Source of the DNA: Gottfriedia acidiceleris
GTDB lineage: Bacteria; Bacillota; Bacilli; Bacillales; Bacillaceae_G
Assembly (NCBI RefSeq): GCF_004138285.1
Contig: NZ_SCFN01000001.1
Location: 186,001-250,000 of the forward strand
Reading direction: 5' to 3'
DNA: 64,000 bases
Part shown: positions 43,604 to 54,160 of the stretch, in pieces
How the letters are laid out: each line of letters starts with the position of its first letter
Position numbering within the stretch: position 1 is the stretch's first letter
The notes under the pieces: generated by a model
What the model was told of the DNA's origin: nothing
Databases searched by the model: none
What the model saw: only the letters and a program-made list of their open reading frames with translations
Program-made: the position numbers and the translations under genes

Positions 43604-43614
43604 ATTAAATTATT

Positions 43615-45954
43615 ATGAGTATTTATCTGGCTTATATTGTTTTTGTACAAATAATAATAATCGTCTTTTTTAAAAGCTATAATTTATTCTTTATATTAAT
43701 ATTACTCATTTTAATGATTTTTTTAGTCAGAAAGAAAAAATGGCTCCTTTTATTAATTTGTATTATTTCGCTATGTATTACGTCTAGTATATGTTACCTA
43801 CAAAACAATAAAATGAATTCCCCTAAACCAAAGCCCTCTCAAAATGTTCGTGGTGAGATCACTTCTACTCCAATTATAGATGGTAATAAGGTTTCGTTTA
43901 CATTTAAACTCCATAATCAAGAAATCTTACTAAATAGTTTTGCTAATACCAAAGAACAATTAAAAGCTTTTCAAAAAAGAAAAATAGGTGAAATATGTGA
44001 AGTAAAAGGTGAGGTTACATTGCCTTTAGAAAGCTCGAACCCATACTTATTTAATTATAAGAAGTACTTATTAAATCAAGGGATTCACTGGATTATTACT
44101 GCTAATCCAAATAGTTTAGGGGATTGCGAAAATGGGAAACGAACCATCATTCAATCAATAAATTATAGTCGACATGCTTTAACTAAATATGTAGAGATGA
44201 ATTTTAATTCCAATACAGAAGGTTATATTAATGCACTCCTATTTGGGGAACGATCAAAAATGAATGCAACTACAGAATCTCAATATCAAATAGTGGGAAT
44301 AGTGCATTTACTTGCGATTAGTGGTTCTCATATTAGTTTATTGAGTCTTGGCATCTATTTTCTACTAATTAGAATTGAAGTAACAAAAGAAACCAGCTTA
44401 TTTATAACGATTTTATGTATTATGTCGTATGGATTTCTAGCAGGTGCTACAGCATCAGTTGTCAGGGCAGTTATTATTGGTGTTCTAGTTTGCTTCTACA
44501 AGTTAGCAAAAATGAAAGTTGATATTACTTCGCTATTATTCTCATCTTGTATAATCATGTTATTTGCAAAACCAAATTATATTGATGATATTGGATTTCA
44601 ATTTTCCTTTGTAACAAGTTTTGTACTTGTTTTAACTTCTGGTCAAATTTTAAATTACAAATCTTGGTATACAAGGGCACTTTATACATCGAGTATTACT
44701 CAATTAGCATCAATCCCTATATTACTTTTTAATTTTCATGAATTTTCACCATACAGTATAATGATTAACTTACTTTTCATTCCTTATATTAGTTTTATTA
44801 TTATGCCACTATGTATGTTTTGTTTTAGTTTAAGTTTTATTAATTTAGAAATCAGCGAACAGTTCACATTACTATTAACATTCTTTATTAAAATATCAGA
44901 TAAATTACTGAGTATATGCATGCAATTACCGTTTATTAAGGTGATTTTTATACATCCTTCAAAAGGAATTCTGTTTATATATATAGTGCTTATATTTTTA
45001 ATTTTATACTTTATGGAAAGTGAGAAAGAGAAGAAATTATTTATTAATTGTCTGATTGGATTTTTTATTCTTATTAGCGGGCATTTATTTTATCCCTTTA
45101 TGAACCCAGTTGGAAAGATTATGTTTATAGATGTAGGTCAAGGTGACTGTATACTTATAAAATTGCCTTTTAATAAAGGGAATTATGTAATTGATACGGG
45201 AGGTAGGTTAACTGGCAAAGAAGAAACTTGGATGAAGCGTAAAAAACCATTTTCAACCGGCAGTGATCTATTGATTCCTATATTAAAAGGAGAAGGAATT
45301 AGTAAAATAGATAAATTAATATTTACACATGGTGACATTGATCATATTGGTGGTGGAAAAGAAGTATTACAATCATATCACGTAAAACAATTAATCGTAG
45401 GTGACAAGGCGAAATTTACTTCAGCAGAAAAAGAAAGAATTAATATAGCCATAAAAAAAGGAGCCGAGATTAAAAAAATTAGCGAAGGTATGAGTTGGAA
45501 AATCGGACAGAATTATTTTCAAGTTATTTCCCCAATTAAAGACTATGTAGGTGAGGAAAACCAGGGGTCAATTGTTTTAACGGCATATATAGGTGGGAAG
45601 AATTGGTTATTTTCTGGTGATTTAGATGAAATTGGTGAAAATCGATTGATCACTAAATATCATGATTTAAAGGCAGATGTCTTGAAAATAGGACATCATG
45701 GTAGCAAAACATCTACTTCCGAAAAATTTATTAAAGTAATTATGCCTAAAATTGGCATTATTTCAGTTGGGGAAAAAAATCGATATGGTCATCCAACAAA
45801 AGAAGTACTTAATCGATTAAAAAAGTACAATGTTAAAATCTTACGTACCGATGAACTTGGTGCAATAACTTATGAATTTAAAAGAGGACAAGGTACCTTT
45901 TATACATTTAAAGCATATCGTAAAACAAATAAGAGAAACCAAGAAGGAAATTAA
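43615..45954 (+). CDS. comEC: Competence DNA channel protein ComEC/Rec2
   Basis: The membrane channel for DNA uptake, 779 residues. It has an N-terminal DUF4131 region with two or three helices, an OB-like segment, a central polytopic competence domain (LLAISGSHISLLSLG, GATASVVRAVIIG), and a C-terminal metallo-beta-lactamase-like domain with THGDIDHIGGG and IGHHGSKTSTSE, the proposed nuclease ligands. The frame is intact. It follows comEA by 11 bp; comEB, normally between them, is missing. The Shine-Dalgarno is weak, suggesting coupling to comEA translation, which the comEA frameshift would not abolish because reinitiation could occur. Confidence 0.95.
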   Translation: MSIYLAYIVFVQIIIIVFFKSYNLFFILILLILMIFLVRKKKWLLLLICIISLCITSSICYLQNNKMNSPKPKPSQNVRGEITSTPIIDGNKVSFTFKLHNQEILLNSFANTKEQLKAFQKRKIGEICEVKGEVTLPLESSNPYLFNYKKYLLNQGIHWIITANPNSLGDCENGKRTIIQSINYSRHALTKYVEMNFNSNTEGYINALLFGERSKMNATTESQYQIVGIVHLLAISGSHISLLSLGIYFLLIRIEVTKETSLFITILCIMSYGFLAGATASVVRAVIIGVLVCFYKLAKMKVDITSLLFSSCIIMLFAKPNYIDDIGFQFSFVTSFVLVLTSGQILNYKSWYTRALYTSSITQLASIPILLFNFHEFSPYSIMINLLFIPYISFIIMPLCMFCFSLSFINLEISEQFTLLLTFFIKISDKLLSICMQLPFIKVIFIHPSKGILFIYIVLIFLILYFMESEKEKKLFINCLIGFFILISGHLFYPFMNPVGKIMFIDVGQGDCILIKLPFNKGNYVIDTGGRLTGKEETWMKRKKPFSTGSDLLIPILKGEGISKIDKLIFTHGDIDHIGGGKEVLQSYHVKQLIVGDKAKFTSAEKERINIAIKKGAEIKKISEGMSWKIGQNYFQVISPIKDYVGEENQGSIVLTAYIGGKNWLFSGDLDEIGENRLITKYHDLKADVLKIGHHGSKTSTSEKFIKVIMPKIGIISVGEKNRYGHPTKEVLNRLKKYNVKILRTDELGAITYEFKRGQGTFYTFKAYRKTNKRNQEGN

Positions 45955-45973
45955 AAAGACTGCCGAGGCAGTC
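45953..45973 (-). terminator. Terminator of yqzM (minus strand)
   Basis: GACTGCC/GGCAGTC stem (45958-45973) followed on the minus strand by TTTTT. It lies at the comEC stop codon. Confidence 0.75.
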
Positions 45974-45993
45974 CCATCATTTGATTCTATGTA

Positions 45994-46128
45994 TTATCGT
46001 GCAACATACTCCACAATTGTTGCGATGATAAATAGAGTTGCGAAGAAACCAAATGAAACAGCAAAGCCAACGCCAGAATCTGTTGAATCATTACGTTTGC
46101 TTTGAACATTTTTTTCAAAAGTATTCAC
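45994..46128 (-). CDS. yqzM: YqzM-family tiny membrane protein
   Basis: A 44-residue protein, MNTFEKNVQSKRNDS at the start, then a single hydrophobic helix (FGFFATLFIIATIVEYV). It closely matches the YqzM family, found at the same place after comEC in B. subtilis on the opposite strand. Function unknown. The start is GTG at 46128 with GGAGGGG upstream on the minus strand. Confidence 0.88.
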   Translation of the reverse strand: MNTFEKNVQSKRNDSTDSGVGFAVSFGFFATLFIIATIVEYVAR

Positions 46129-46337
46129 AAATAACCCCTCCTAATTCAATTTTAGTATAAATCAATATAACTAAAAAATCCATAGTATGTTTGTTTTAGT
46201 TATACCGTTTTAAATGAAGAAACCGGGTCTTTATTTAAAACGTTAATATAAATTAGAGATTAGTATTTACTAATCTCTTCCTTCTCATGTAGGACATGTT
46301 ATACTATACTAAGAAAATTAGTGTAGAGGTGCAAAAC

Positions 46338-47342
46338 ATGATTAATGATTTACATAAAAAATTGAAAAAGAATGTGTCGCCAATGTATTTATTGGTAGGT
46401 ACTGAAGATTTTTTACTTCAAGAAGCGGAAAACTTAATCGTGAAAGCAGCTTTACAAGGAGAAATTGATGATTTTAACTATCAAACATATGATTTAAAAG
46501 AGTCTTATTTAAGTGAAGCTCTTGAGGATGCTCAAACACCGTCCTTTTTTGGCGGAAACAAAGTCATCATCATAAAATCATGTTTGTTTTTAACAGCTCA
46601 AAAAGAAAAAATTGTACAAGATATAGAACCACTATTTGATTATATTGAAAATCCTGCGCCTTTTACTACTGTTGTTTTTGTTGCTCCTTTTGAAAAATTG
46701 GACGAGCGGAAAAAAGTAACAAAAGCGTTAAAAAAACAAGTAGAGCTAGTTGAATGTCATCCTGTTGAAACGAGTAATTTAGACGGCTGGATTAAAGAGC
46801 GGTTTACTGGGAATGTAAAGATTACTAAAGAGGCAATTGAAAAATTAAAATTACTCGTTGGAAATAATTTATCAATATTAAAACTTGAATGTGAGAAGCT
46901 ACAATTGTTTATTGGGAATGAAGGCGAAGTTGATGCAGATTTAGTAGAATTGATGGTAGCAAAAACCATTGAACAAAACGTTTTTTCTCTTATAGAAAAA
47001 ACAGCAGTAAGACAGACAACTGAGGCACTTAAAATTCTTCATGAATTATTATTTATAGGTGAAGAACCGATAAAAATAGTTGCTTTGTTAGCTAGTCAGT
47101 TTAGATTATTGTACGGAATAAAACAATTATCAAGTAATGGATATTCAAATAATCAAATTGCCTCTTCAGTTGGTGTATCACCAGGAAGAGTGTTTTATGG
47201 ACAAAAGCAAGCGAATAACTTTCAAGCAAGTGAATTGAAAGAAGCAATACGATTAATTGCTGAAGTTGATTATAAAATGAAGACTGGTCAAGGAGATAAA
47301 GTTATGATCCTTGAAATGTTAATTCTTCAATTAAATAAATAA
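46338..47342 (+). CDS. holA: DNA polymerase III subunit delta
   Basis: The clamp-loader subunit that opens the beta sliding clamp, 334 residues. Family features are PMYLLVGTEDFLLQEAE at the N-terminus, FGGNKVIIIKSC, and the C-terminal collar with AIRLIAEVDYKMKTGQGD. The ATG at 46338 follows GAGGTG; the longer frame from 46296 is rejected. It is a single gene between yqzM and rpsT, as in other bacilli (yqeN). Confidence 0.94.
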   Translation: MINDLHKKLKKNVSPMYLLVGTEDFLLQEAENLIVKAALQGEIDDFNYQTYDLKESYLSEALEDAQTPSFFGGNKVIIIKSCLFLTAQKEKIVQDIEPLFDYIENPAPFTTVVFVAPFEKLDERKKVTKALKKQVELVECHPVETSNLDGWIKERFTGNVKITKEAIEKLKLLVGNNLSILKLECEKLQLFIGNEGEVDADLVELMVAKTIEQNVFSLIEKTAVRQTTEALKILHELLFIGEEPIKIVALLASQFRLLYGIKQLSSNGYSNNQIASSVGVSPGRVFYGQKQANNFQASELKEAIRLIAEVDYKMKTGQGDKVMILEMLILQLNK

Positions 47343-47400
47343 TTGTAAGAAAATCCGTCTTAAATGATGATTAGTTTAAAAAATCAAATTACAAATCACA

Positions 47401-47440
47401 TGGCAGTCCAATGCGTTAAATTGGACTGCCATTTTTCTGA
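47401..47440 (+). terminator. Intrinsic terminator after holA
   Basis: TGGCAGTCCAA pairs perfectly with TTGGACTGCCA, then TTTTTC. Confidence 0.88.
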
Positions 47441-47523
47441 ATAAAATGGCTACAATTTTCAGTCTATATGATTCGATTACAAATATGTTTAAAAAAAACG
47501 TCTAGTTGAATAATTTTATTGCA

Positions 47524-47556
47524 CGAAAAAATGGTGTCTCAGATGAGACACCATTT
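47524..47556 (-). terminator. Intrinsic terminator after rpsT (minus strand)
   Basis: AAATGGTGTCTC/GAGACACCATTT with a 4-nt loop; on the minus strand it is followed by TTTTTT. Confidence 0.9.
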
Positions 47557-47562
47557 AATTCA

Positions 47563-47829
47563 TTACGCGTTCATAGCGTTAACTTTTTTAGCTAAACGAG
47601 ACTTTTGACGTGAAGCAGCGTTTTTGTGGATTAGATTGCTGTTAACAGCTTTATCTAATTTTTTAGAAGCAGTTAATAAAGCTTCTTGCGCTTTTTCAGT
47701 TTCGTTATTAGTAACTAAAGCTTCAACATTTTTCACTGCAGTACGCATTTCTGATTTTAGAGATGCGTTGTGAGCACGATGAGCTTCAGCTGTTTTTACA
47801 CGTTTAATAGCTGATTTAATATTTGGCAT
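47563..47829 (-). CDS. rpsT: 30S ribosomal protein S20
   Basis: The 88-residue, very basic, three-helix S20 protein that binds 16S rRNA early in 30S assembly: [15 protein letters not shown] at the start, [18 protein letters not shown] at the end. The true start is the ATG at 47829 with GGGAGGTGAAAGGT before it; the frame from 47838 begins within the ribosome binding site. It is divergent from gpr, as in B. subtilis. Confidence 0.97.
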   Translation of the reverse strand: MPNIKSAIKRVKTAEAHRAHNASLKSEMRTAVKNVEALVTNNETEKAQEALLTASKKLDKAVNSNLIHKNAASRQKSRLAKKVNAMNA

Positions 47830-48048
47830 ACCTTTCACCTCCCGAATGCAGTCGAGAAATTTGCCTCGAATACAAATAGAACAAAACTTATTTTATCAAA
47901 ACAAGTCCCATTTGGCAATAGAATTCATAAAGCTATTTTCGCCTTTTCAAAAGAAAAATAAACAACTCGTTTAGAATTGGTAACATCTAGCTAAACTAGT
48001 TAAGAAGAGAATTGTTAAATTTCGATGAGTATTGTGGAGGCTAGATAA

Positions 48049-49149
48049 ATGAGTGAGTTAGATTTAAGTCAATATAGTGTTCGAACAGATTTAGCAGTAG
48101 AGGCAAAAGAGATGCTCGAGGAGCGTGAACAGACAAAGGAAGAAATTACCGGCGTAATCGTTAAAGAGCGAGAAGCAGATGGTGTAAGTATTTCTCATGT
48201 TCATATTAAAGAATCCGCATCTGAAAGAATAGGTAAAAAGCCAGGGAATTATTTAACCCTTCAAGTTCAAGGTATTCGTGAACAAGACACTGAACTTCAA
48301 GAAAAGGTTGAAAAGGTTTTTGCTAACGAGTTTTCTGCTTTCTTAAAAAATTTAGGAATTACGGAAGATCAAACTTGTTTAGTTGTCGGATTAGGAAATT
48401 GGAATGTGACTCCTGATGCGCTTGGTCCAATGGTTGTTGAAAATTTAGTTGTTACGAAGCATCTTTTTGAATTACAGCCTGAAAGTGTACAAGATGGTTA
48501 TCGTCCAGTTTGTGCTTTGTCCCCTGGTGTAATGGGGATAACTGGTATTGAAACTAGCGATATTATTTCAGGTGTCATTGATAAAGTAAAACCAGATTTT
48601 GTCATTGCGATCGATGCACTTGCAGCTAGGTCTATTGAGCGAGTTAATACAACAATCCAAATTACTGATAATGGCATTCATCCAGGTTCTGGAATAGGGA
48701 ATAAACGTAAGGAATTAAGTAAAGAAACACTAGGTATTCCGGTAATTGCTATAGGAGTTCCAACTGTTGTTGATGCTGTTGCTATTACAAGTGATACAAT
48801 TGACTTCATTTTAAAACATTTTGGACGAGAAATAAAAGAGGGAGACAAGCCTGCTAAAGCGCTAATCCCTTCTGGAATGGCATTTGGAGAAAAGAAAAAG
48901 TATACCGACGAAGATATGCCTAGTGAAAAGGAACGAATGGCATTTATGGGGATTGTTGGAACACTTGAAGAGAATGAAAAACGGAAACTGATTCATGAAG
49001 TACTGTCACCATTAGGTCATAACTTAATGGTTACACCAAAAGAAGTGGATACATTTATTGAAGATATGGCAAATATTATTGCTGGTGGTATGAACGCAGC
49101 TCTGCATTCTAAAATTAATCAAGACAATATTGGCTCATATACTCATTAA
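48049..49149 (+). CDS. gpr: Spore germination protease GPR
   Basis: Initiates degradation of small acid-soluble spore proteins on germination. The 366-residue zymogen starts [18 protein letters not shown], where family members lose a short N-terminal propeptide, and contains [30 protein letters not shown] and [17 protein letters not shown]. It is an atypical aspartic-type protease (family A25). GGAGGC precedes the ATG. It is followed after 24 bp by yqxA, with spoIIP, normally between them, missing. Confidence 0.96.
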   Translation: MSELDLSQYSVRTDLAVEAKEMLEEREQTKEEITGVIVKEREADGVSISHVHIKESASERIGKKPGNYLTLQVQGIREQDTELQEKVEKVFANEFSAFLKNLGITEDQTCLVVGLGNWNVTPDALGPMVVENLVVTKHLFELQPESVQDGYRPVCALSPGVMGITGIETSDIISGVIDKVKPDFVIAIDALAARSIERVNTTIQITDNGIHPGSGIGNKRKELSKETLGIPVIAIGVPTVVDAVAITSDTIDFILKHFGREIKEGDKPAKALIPSGMAFGEKKKYTDEDMPSEKERMAFMGIVGTLEENEKRKLIHEVLSPLGHNLMVTPKEVDTFIEDMANIIAGGMNAALHSKINQDNIGSYTH

Positions 49150-49173
49150 TATTTCGTAAGTGAGGAGAAACAA

Positions 49174-49524
49174 ATGAAATATATGGTTCGGTACTTTACG
49201 CTAATCATCATTTTTTCGATAACAATCATTACTTGTATGCAAGTTGCGAAAGACGGAATAAGTAAAGTTACTTCGACTGATTACTATCATGTAGAAGATG
49301 TAGTAAAAATCTCAAAAGAAGATGGGAAAGCTGGTCCAGTACTTTTTGGAAAAGATTATACGAAAGAAGGACTAGCAATTAGAGAAGATCATCTAGAAAG
49401 ATTAGGGGCATTTAATTATTTTACAGTTGTTGGTAAAGGACTATCCCGTTTTGTTACGTATGTAACTGAAAAAGGAGTTAAGATTGTTGAAAAAATTCCT
49501 TCTATTATTGATAGCTTTAATTAG
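49174..49524 (+). CDS. yqxA: YqxA-like membrane protein (DUF3679)
   Basis: A 116-residue protein with one N-terminal transmembrane helix (about 6-24, FTLIIIFSITIITCM) and an extracytoplasmic tail with WxG-free, lysine-rich sequence ending in a short helix (VEKIPSIIDSF). Size, topology and position between gpr and lepA match YqxA of B. subtilis, which lies downstream of spoIIP. It is not a truncated SpoIIP: no amidase motif is present. Function unknown. GAGGAGA precedes the ATG. Confidence 0.8.
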   Translation: MKYMVRYFTLIIIFSITIITCMQVAKDGISKVTSTDYYHVEDVVKISKEDGKAGPVLFGKDYTKEGLAIREDHLERLGAFNYFTVVGKGLSRFVTYVTEKGVKIVEKIPSIIDSFN

Positions 49525-49633
49525 ACCTTCTAAACTTCATTCGACATATACTGCTAATAGAGATTGAATATTGCCCTGTTTTTTTGATATAATCAAAACT
49601 ATCTATGCTGTCGAGAAATTTAGGAGTGATGAA

Positions 49634-51454
49634 ATGAATAAAGAGTCAAGATCAGAAAGACAAAAGAGAATTAGAAACTTTTCAATCATCGCACACATTG
49701 ACCATGGAAAATCTACATTAGCAGATAGAATTCTTGAGAAAACAAATGCATTAACTCAGCGTGAGATGAAGTCTCAGCTATTAGACTCAATGGATTTAGA
49801 GCGTGAACGTGGAATTACCATTAAATTAAATGCTGTGCAGTTACAATATAAGGCTAAAAATGGAGAAGAATATATTCTTCATTTAATTGATACACCTGGA
49901 CATGTCGACTTCACTTATGAAGTTTCACGTAGTTTAGCAGCTTGTGAAGGCGCAATTCTTGTAGTTGATGCTGCACAAGGTATCGAAGCACAAACATTGG
50001 CGAACGTATATTTAGCTTTAGACAATGATTTAGAAATCTTACCAGTTATTAATAAGATTGACTTACCGAGTGCAGAGCCTGAACGTGTAAGACAAGAAGT
50101 TGAAGATGTAATTGGACTAGATGCTTCTGAAGCGGTATTAGCATCTGCTAAAGCAGGAATCGGAATAGAAGAAATTCTAGAACAAATCGTAGAAAAAGTA
50201 CCAGCTCCAACAGGTGATCCAGATGCGCCTTTAAAAGCACTTATTTTTGATTCATTATTCGATCCATATCGTGGTGTTGTAGCTTATATTCGTATCGTAG
50301 ATGGTACTGTAAAAGTAGGGCAAAAAATTAGAATGATGGCTACTGGTAAAGAATTCGAAGTAGTTGAAGCTGGAGTATTCACTCCTCGCACTACACAACG
50401 AGACGAATTAACTGTAGGTGACGTAGGTTTCTTAACAGCTTCTATTAAGAATGTTGGAGATACTCGCGTTGGGGATACAATTACCCTTGCTGAGAATCCA
50501 GCAACTGAGCCGCTACCAGGTTATCGTAAATTAAATCCTATGGTATTCTGTGGATTATATCCAATTGATACTTCTAAATATAATGATTTACGTGATGCAC
50601 TTGAAAAGCTTCAATTAAATGATGCAGCTTTACAATTCGAAGCAGAAACATCTCAAGCTTTAGGATTTGGTTTCCGTTGTGGATTTTTAGGATTATTACA
50701 CATGGAAATCATTCAAGAGCGTATTGAACGTGAATTCAAAATTGATTTAATTACAACAGCACCAAGTGTTATTTATAGTGTTTACACAACAAAAGGTGAA
50801 ATGATTACAGTTGATAATCCAGCCCATATGCCTGACCCTCAATCAATTGATCGAGTAGAAGAGCCTTATGTAAAAGCAAAAATTATGGTTCCAAATGATT
50901 TTGTAGGAGCCATCATGGAGCTTTGTCAAAAGAAACGCGGTAACTTTATCGATATGCAATATTTAGATGCAAACCGCGTGACGTTAACTTACGAAATTCC
51001 ATTATCTGAAATTGTTTATGATTTCTTTGACCAATTAAAATCAAGTACAAAAGGCTATGCTTCATTTGACTATGAGTTAATTGGCTACAAAGCATCTAAA
51101 CTTGTGAAAATGGATATTTTATTAAATGGTGAACAAGTAGATGCTCTATCATTTATCGTTCATAGAGACGCAGCTTATGATCGTGGAAAAATTATCGTTG
51201 AAAAATTAAAAGAACTTATTCCAAGACAACAGTTCGAAGTACCAGTTCAAGCGGCAATCGGACAAAAAATCGTTGCTCGTTCAACAATTAAGTCAATGGG
51301 TAAAAACGTATTAGCTAAATGTTACGGTGGGGATATCTCTCGTAAACGTAAGCTATTAGATAAGCAAAAAGAAGGTAAAAAGCGAATGAAAGCTGTTGGA
51401 TCTGTAGAGGTTCCACAAGAGGCGTTCATGGCTGTTTTACGTATGGATGATTAA
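49634..51454 (+). CDS. lepA: Elongation factor 4 (LepA)
   Basis: A translational GTPase that acts on stalled or initiating ribosomes. The 606 residues show G1 AHIDHGKST, the switch I RGITI, G3 DTPGHVD, G4 NKID, followed by EF-G-like domains and the LepA-specific C-terminal domain ([24 protein letters not shown]). The ATG at 49634 follows AGGAGTGAT; the track frame from 49571 is rejected for lack of a ribosome binding site. Confidence 0.97.
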   Translation: MNKESRSERQKRIRNFSIIAHIDHGKSTLADRILEKTNALTQREMKSQLLDSMDLERERGITIKLNAVQLQYKAKNGEEYILHLIDTPGHVDFTYEVSRSLAACEGAILVVDAAQGIEAQTLANVYLALDNDLEILPVINKIDLPSAEPERVRQEVEDVIGLDASEAVLASAKAGIGIEEILEQIVEKVPAPTGDPDAPLKALIFDSLFDPYRGVVAYIRIVDGTVKVGQKIRMMATGKEFEVVEAGVFTPRTTQRDELTVGDVGFLTASIKNVGDTRVGDTITLAENPATEPLPGYRKLNPMVFCGLYPIDTSKYNDLRDALEKLQLNDAALQFEAETSQALGFGFRCGFLGLLHMEIIQERIEREFKIDLITTAPSVIYSVYTTKGEMITVDNPAHMPDPQSIDRVEEPYVKAKIMVPNDFVGAIMELCQKKRGNFIDMQYLDANRVTLTYEIPLSEIVYDFFDQLKSSTKGYASFDYELIGYKASKLVKMDILLNGEQVDALSFIVHRDAAYDRGKIIVEKLKELIPRQQFEVPVQAAIGQKIVARSTIKSMGKNVLAKCYGGDISRKRKLLDKQKEGKKRMKAVGSVEVPQEAFMAVLRMDD

Positions 51455-51496
51455 TAATTAATAAGAATTCATCGATTATAGAATTGATGATTATCT

Positions 51497-51534
51497 AAAA
51501 ATGCCACCGTAATTTATTTGCGGTGGCATTTTTA
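51497..51534 (+). terminator. Intrinsic terminator after lepA
   Basis: AAAAATGCCACCG pairs perfectly with CGGTGGCATTTTT. The following 130 bp before the hemW leader hairpin are AT-rich with nothing I can assign. Confidence 0.92.
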
Positions 51535-51667
51535 ATTTTTGTTACATTAATTTTTTACTCAAATTGTTATTAATAAAAAGTAAGATGTAAATAATGATTA
51601 ATAATAGAAAAGCGATTAATTAGACAAATATCATAAGAAAATATACAATCATAAAGTTGAAATCAAC

Positions 51668-51715
51668 AAAAGTCCCTGAATCTGCACCTTAGATGGTATT
51701 GGATCAGGGGCTTTT
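51668..51715 (+). terminator. Terminator-like hairpin just upstream of hemW
   Basis: AAAAG-CCCTGA-TC and GATCAGGG-CTTTT arms around a roughly 20-nt loop, ending 22 nt before the hemW ATG. It could terminate upstream transcription or attenuate hemW; no riboswitch core was recognised. Confidence 0.5.
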
Positions 51716-51737
51716 CACATAGAAAAGAGGAGAAGGT

Positions 51738-52874
51738 ATGGCATCTTCCGTTTATATTCATATACCATTTTGTCAGCAGATTTGTTACTACTGCGATTTT
51801 AATAAATTTATGATGGACCGTCAGCCGGTTGATCAATATTTAGAATATCTAGAGAAAGAAATTGTTGAAAGTTTAAAAAGAAATCCGATTATAGATTTGA
51901 AGACAGTTTTTGTAGGCGGAGGAACTCCAACTGCATTAACATTACCTCAAACAGAGCGGTTAATAGAAATAATTAATAAACATATTATTAAAGGGAAAAA
52001 AGAAATCGAAATGACTTTTGAAAGTAATCCAAATGAAATTTCAAAAGAGAAGCTACAGATTTTAAAAGATGGTGGTGTGAATCGAATTAGTTTTGGAGCG
52101 CAAACATTTGATGAAGGTTTACTTAAAAAGATTGGAAGAACACATTCACCAAATGAAATAGAAGAAGCAATTCAAACCGCCAAAGAAGTTGGAATTGATA
52201 ATATTAATCTTGATTTAATGTATGCATTACCTGGTCAAACAATGGAACAATTCGTTGATTCTTTAGATAAAGCAATGAAGTTACCAATTCAGCATATCTC
52301 AGCATATTCATTAATTATTGAACCAAAAACGGTTTTTTACATAGAAATGAATAGGGGCAAGCTTAAACCAGCCCCAGAAGAAGATGAAGCGGCTATGTAT
52401 GACTTTTTAATGAACTATTTAGAGAAAAAGGGTTTTCATCAATATGAAATCAGCAATTTTGAAAAAAATGGCTTAGAAAGTAAGCATAATCTTGTTTATT
52501 GGAATAATGAAGAGTATTTTGGATTTGGTGCAGGTGCTCATGGCTATATTAATGGAATTCGATATTCAAATGCTGGACCGTTAAAGAAATATTTTCAGTT
52601 GATTGATGATACTGGTGTCCCAATTGTTCATGAGCATACGGTAACGAAGCAAGAAAAAATGGAAGAAGAAATGTTTTTAGGGCTACGTAAAATGCAGGGA
52701 GTTTCGGAAAGAAAGTTCCAAGAAAAATTTGGTTCAAACTTTAATGAAGTATTTCCGAACGTAATTGAAAAACTAATGAAAGATGGATTAGTCGAGATGA
52801 ATGGGGTATTTCTTCGATTAACCCACAAAGGGAAGTTACTAGGAAACGAAGTATTTCAAGCATTTTTACTTTAA
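51738..52874 (+). CDS. hemW: Radical SAM heme chaperone HemW
   Basis: A 378-residue radical SAM protein formerly annotated as oxygen-independent coproporphyrinogen oxidase. The cluster motif is CQQICYYCDF (CxxxCxxC), with VFVGGGTPTAL and the HemN_C region after about residue 290. It lacks the extended N-terminus and fourth-cysteine arrangement (CxxxCxxCxC) of genuine HemN, so heme delivery rather than porphyrinogen oxidation is likely. AGAGGAGAAGG precedes the ATG; the conserved lepA-hemW-hrcA order holds. Confidence 0.94.
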   Translation: MASSVYIHIPFCQQICYYCDFNKFMMDRQPVDQYLEYLEKEIVESLKRNPIIDLKTVFVGGGTPTALTLPQTERLIEIINKHIIKGKKEIEMTFESNPNEISKEKLQILKDGGVNRISFGAQTFDEGLLKKIGRTHSPNEIEEAIQTAKEVGIDNINLDLMYALPGQTMEQFVDSLDKAMKLPIQHISAYSLIIEPKTVFYIEMNRGKLKPAPEEDEAAMYDFLMNYLEKKGFHQYEISNFEKNGLESKHNLVYWNNEEYFGFGAGAHGYINGIRYSNAGPLKKYFQLIDDTGVPIVHEHTVTKQEKMEEEMFLGLRKMQGVSERKFQEKFGSNFNEVFPNVIEKLMKDGLVEMNGVFLRLTHKGKLLGNEVFQAFLL

Positions 52875-52994
52875 AATCTGTAAGGGTGAAGAGCAAGAAA
52901 AGCGGATGAGATAAGGGACAATAGAATAGATATGATGTATTTAAAATTTCCTAATCCATTAATCATGCACTTCTTTATTCCTGCCTTTAACTTC

Positions 52995-53060
52995 TTGACA
53001 TCGTATAAAGGATTTGTTAAGTTAATAATATATTTAGCACTCGCTAGATAAGAGTGCTAA
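52995..53060 (+). promoter_or_regulatory. Heat-shock promoter with CIRCE operator
   Basis: CIRCE: TTAGCACTC (53034-53042), nine-nucleotide spacer, GAGTGCTAA (53052-53060), perfect to consensus. A TTGACA -35 is at 52995-53000; the -10 is less clear (TAAGTT at 17 nt). HrcA binding here represses hrcA-grpE-dnaK. Confidence 0.93.
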
Positions 53061-53074
53061 TAGAGGTGATAAAC

Positions 53075-54103
53075 ATGTTGACTGAAAGACAGTTATTGAT
53101 ACTACAAATTATTATCGATGACTTTATTCGCATGGCACAACCTGTTGGTTCAAGGAGTTTATCTAAAAAGGAAGGTATTTCATTTAGTTCAGCAACGATA
53201 CGAAATGAGATGGCTGATTTAGAAGAACTTGGTTATATTGAAAAGCCTCATAGCTCTGCAGGTCGAATCCCTTCTGAAAAAGGGTATCGTTTTTATGTAG
53301 ACCATCTGTTATCACCACAAATTGTTAATGACGATGATGTTCGTTCGATAAAAGGTATTTTTGCCGAGCGTATTTTTGAAATAGAAAAGCTTGTGAAAAA
53401 TTCAGCTGATATACTATCTGATTTAACAAATTACACAACAATTGCACTAGGACCAAAAGTTTCTGAAAATAAGCTTAAAAATATTCAGCTTATTCCAATA
53501 GGATCTAATACAGCAGTATCAATTATTGTGACTGACACAGGTATTGTTAAAAATCGAACAGTAACTATACCACCTGGCGTGTCTATGAGTGATATTGAGA
53601 AAATGGTAAATATATTAAATGAGCGACTAGTAAATGTACCGATTCATCAAATAAATGACAAGCTTTATAAAGAAATTGCAATGATTTTACGTACGCATAT
53701 TTCGAATTATGAAAGTGTTATTAAGATGATTGGTGGCACTATTGACGTACCGATTGAACAAAAACTGATTTTAAGTGGAAAAACGAATATTTTAGCTCAA
53801 CCAGAATTTCATAACGTTGAAACAATGAAGGTATTGTTAAACATGATTGAAAAGCAAGATGAACTAAAAAGTATTATTCCTTTTGAACAGATGGGTTTAA
53901 GTGTCAAAATTGGTAAGGAAAATGAAAAGTCTGGATTAGAAAATGTAAGTATCATTAGCGCAACCTATTCATTGGGTGAAGATCAAATTGGTACAATCGC
54001 AGTATTAGGACCAACTCGAATGGAATATTCCCGAGTAATCTCATTAATGCATTTAATTACAGGACAATTGAATTTATTATTTTCATCTAAGGATGTTGAA
54101 TAA
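53075..54103 (+). CDS. hrcA: Heat-inducible transcription repressor HrcA
   Basis: A 342-residue repressor of class I heat-shock genes that binds CIRCE with help from GroEL. N-terminal winged helix ([54 protein letters not shown]), then the GAF-like and dimerisation regions. The ATG at 53075 follows AGAGGTGAT; the frame from 53054 starts within CIRCE. It is first in the operon and autoregulated through the CIRCE 14 bp upstream. Confidence 0.96.
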   Translation: MLTERQLLILQIIIDDFIRMAQPVGSRSLSKKEGISFSSATIRNEMADLEELGYIEKPHSSAGRIPSEKGYRFYVDHLLSPQIVNDDDVRSIKGIFAERIFEIEKLVKNSADILSDLTNYTTIALGPKVSENKLKNIQLIPIGSNTAVSIIVTDTGIVKNRTVTIPPGVSMSDIEKMVNILNERLVNVPIHQINDKLYKEIAMILRTHISNYESVIKMIGGTIDVPIEQKLILSGKTNILAQPEFHNVETMKVLLNMIEKQDELKSIIPFEQMGLSVKIGKENEKSGLENVSIISATYSLGEDQIGTIAVLGPTRMEYSRVISLMHLITGQLNLLFSSKDVE

Positions 54104-54160
54104 ATCCATTGTGAAAAGAAACAATGGATTACATATAAAAAAATAGGAGGTGAAGGTGAC

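Noticed and set aside
49174-49524. Possibility that this gene is a truncated spoIIP
   Set aside because: No SpoIIP amidase motif; size, single N-terminal helix and position match YqxA instead.
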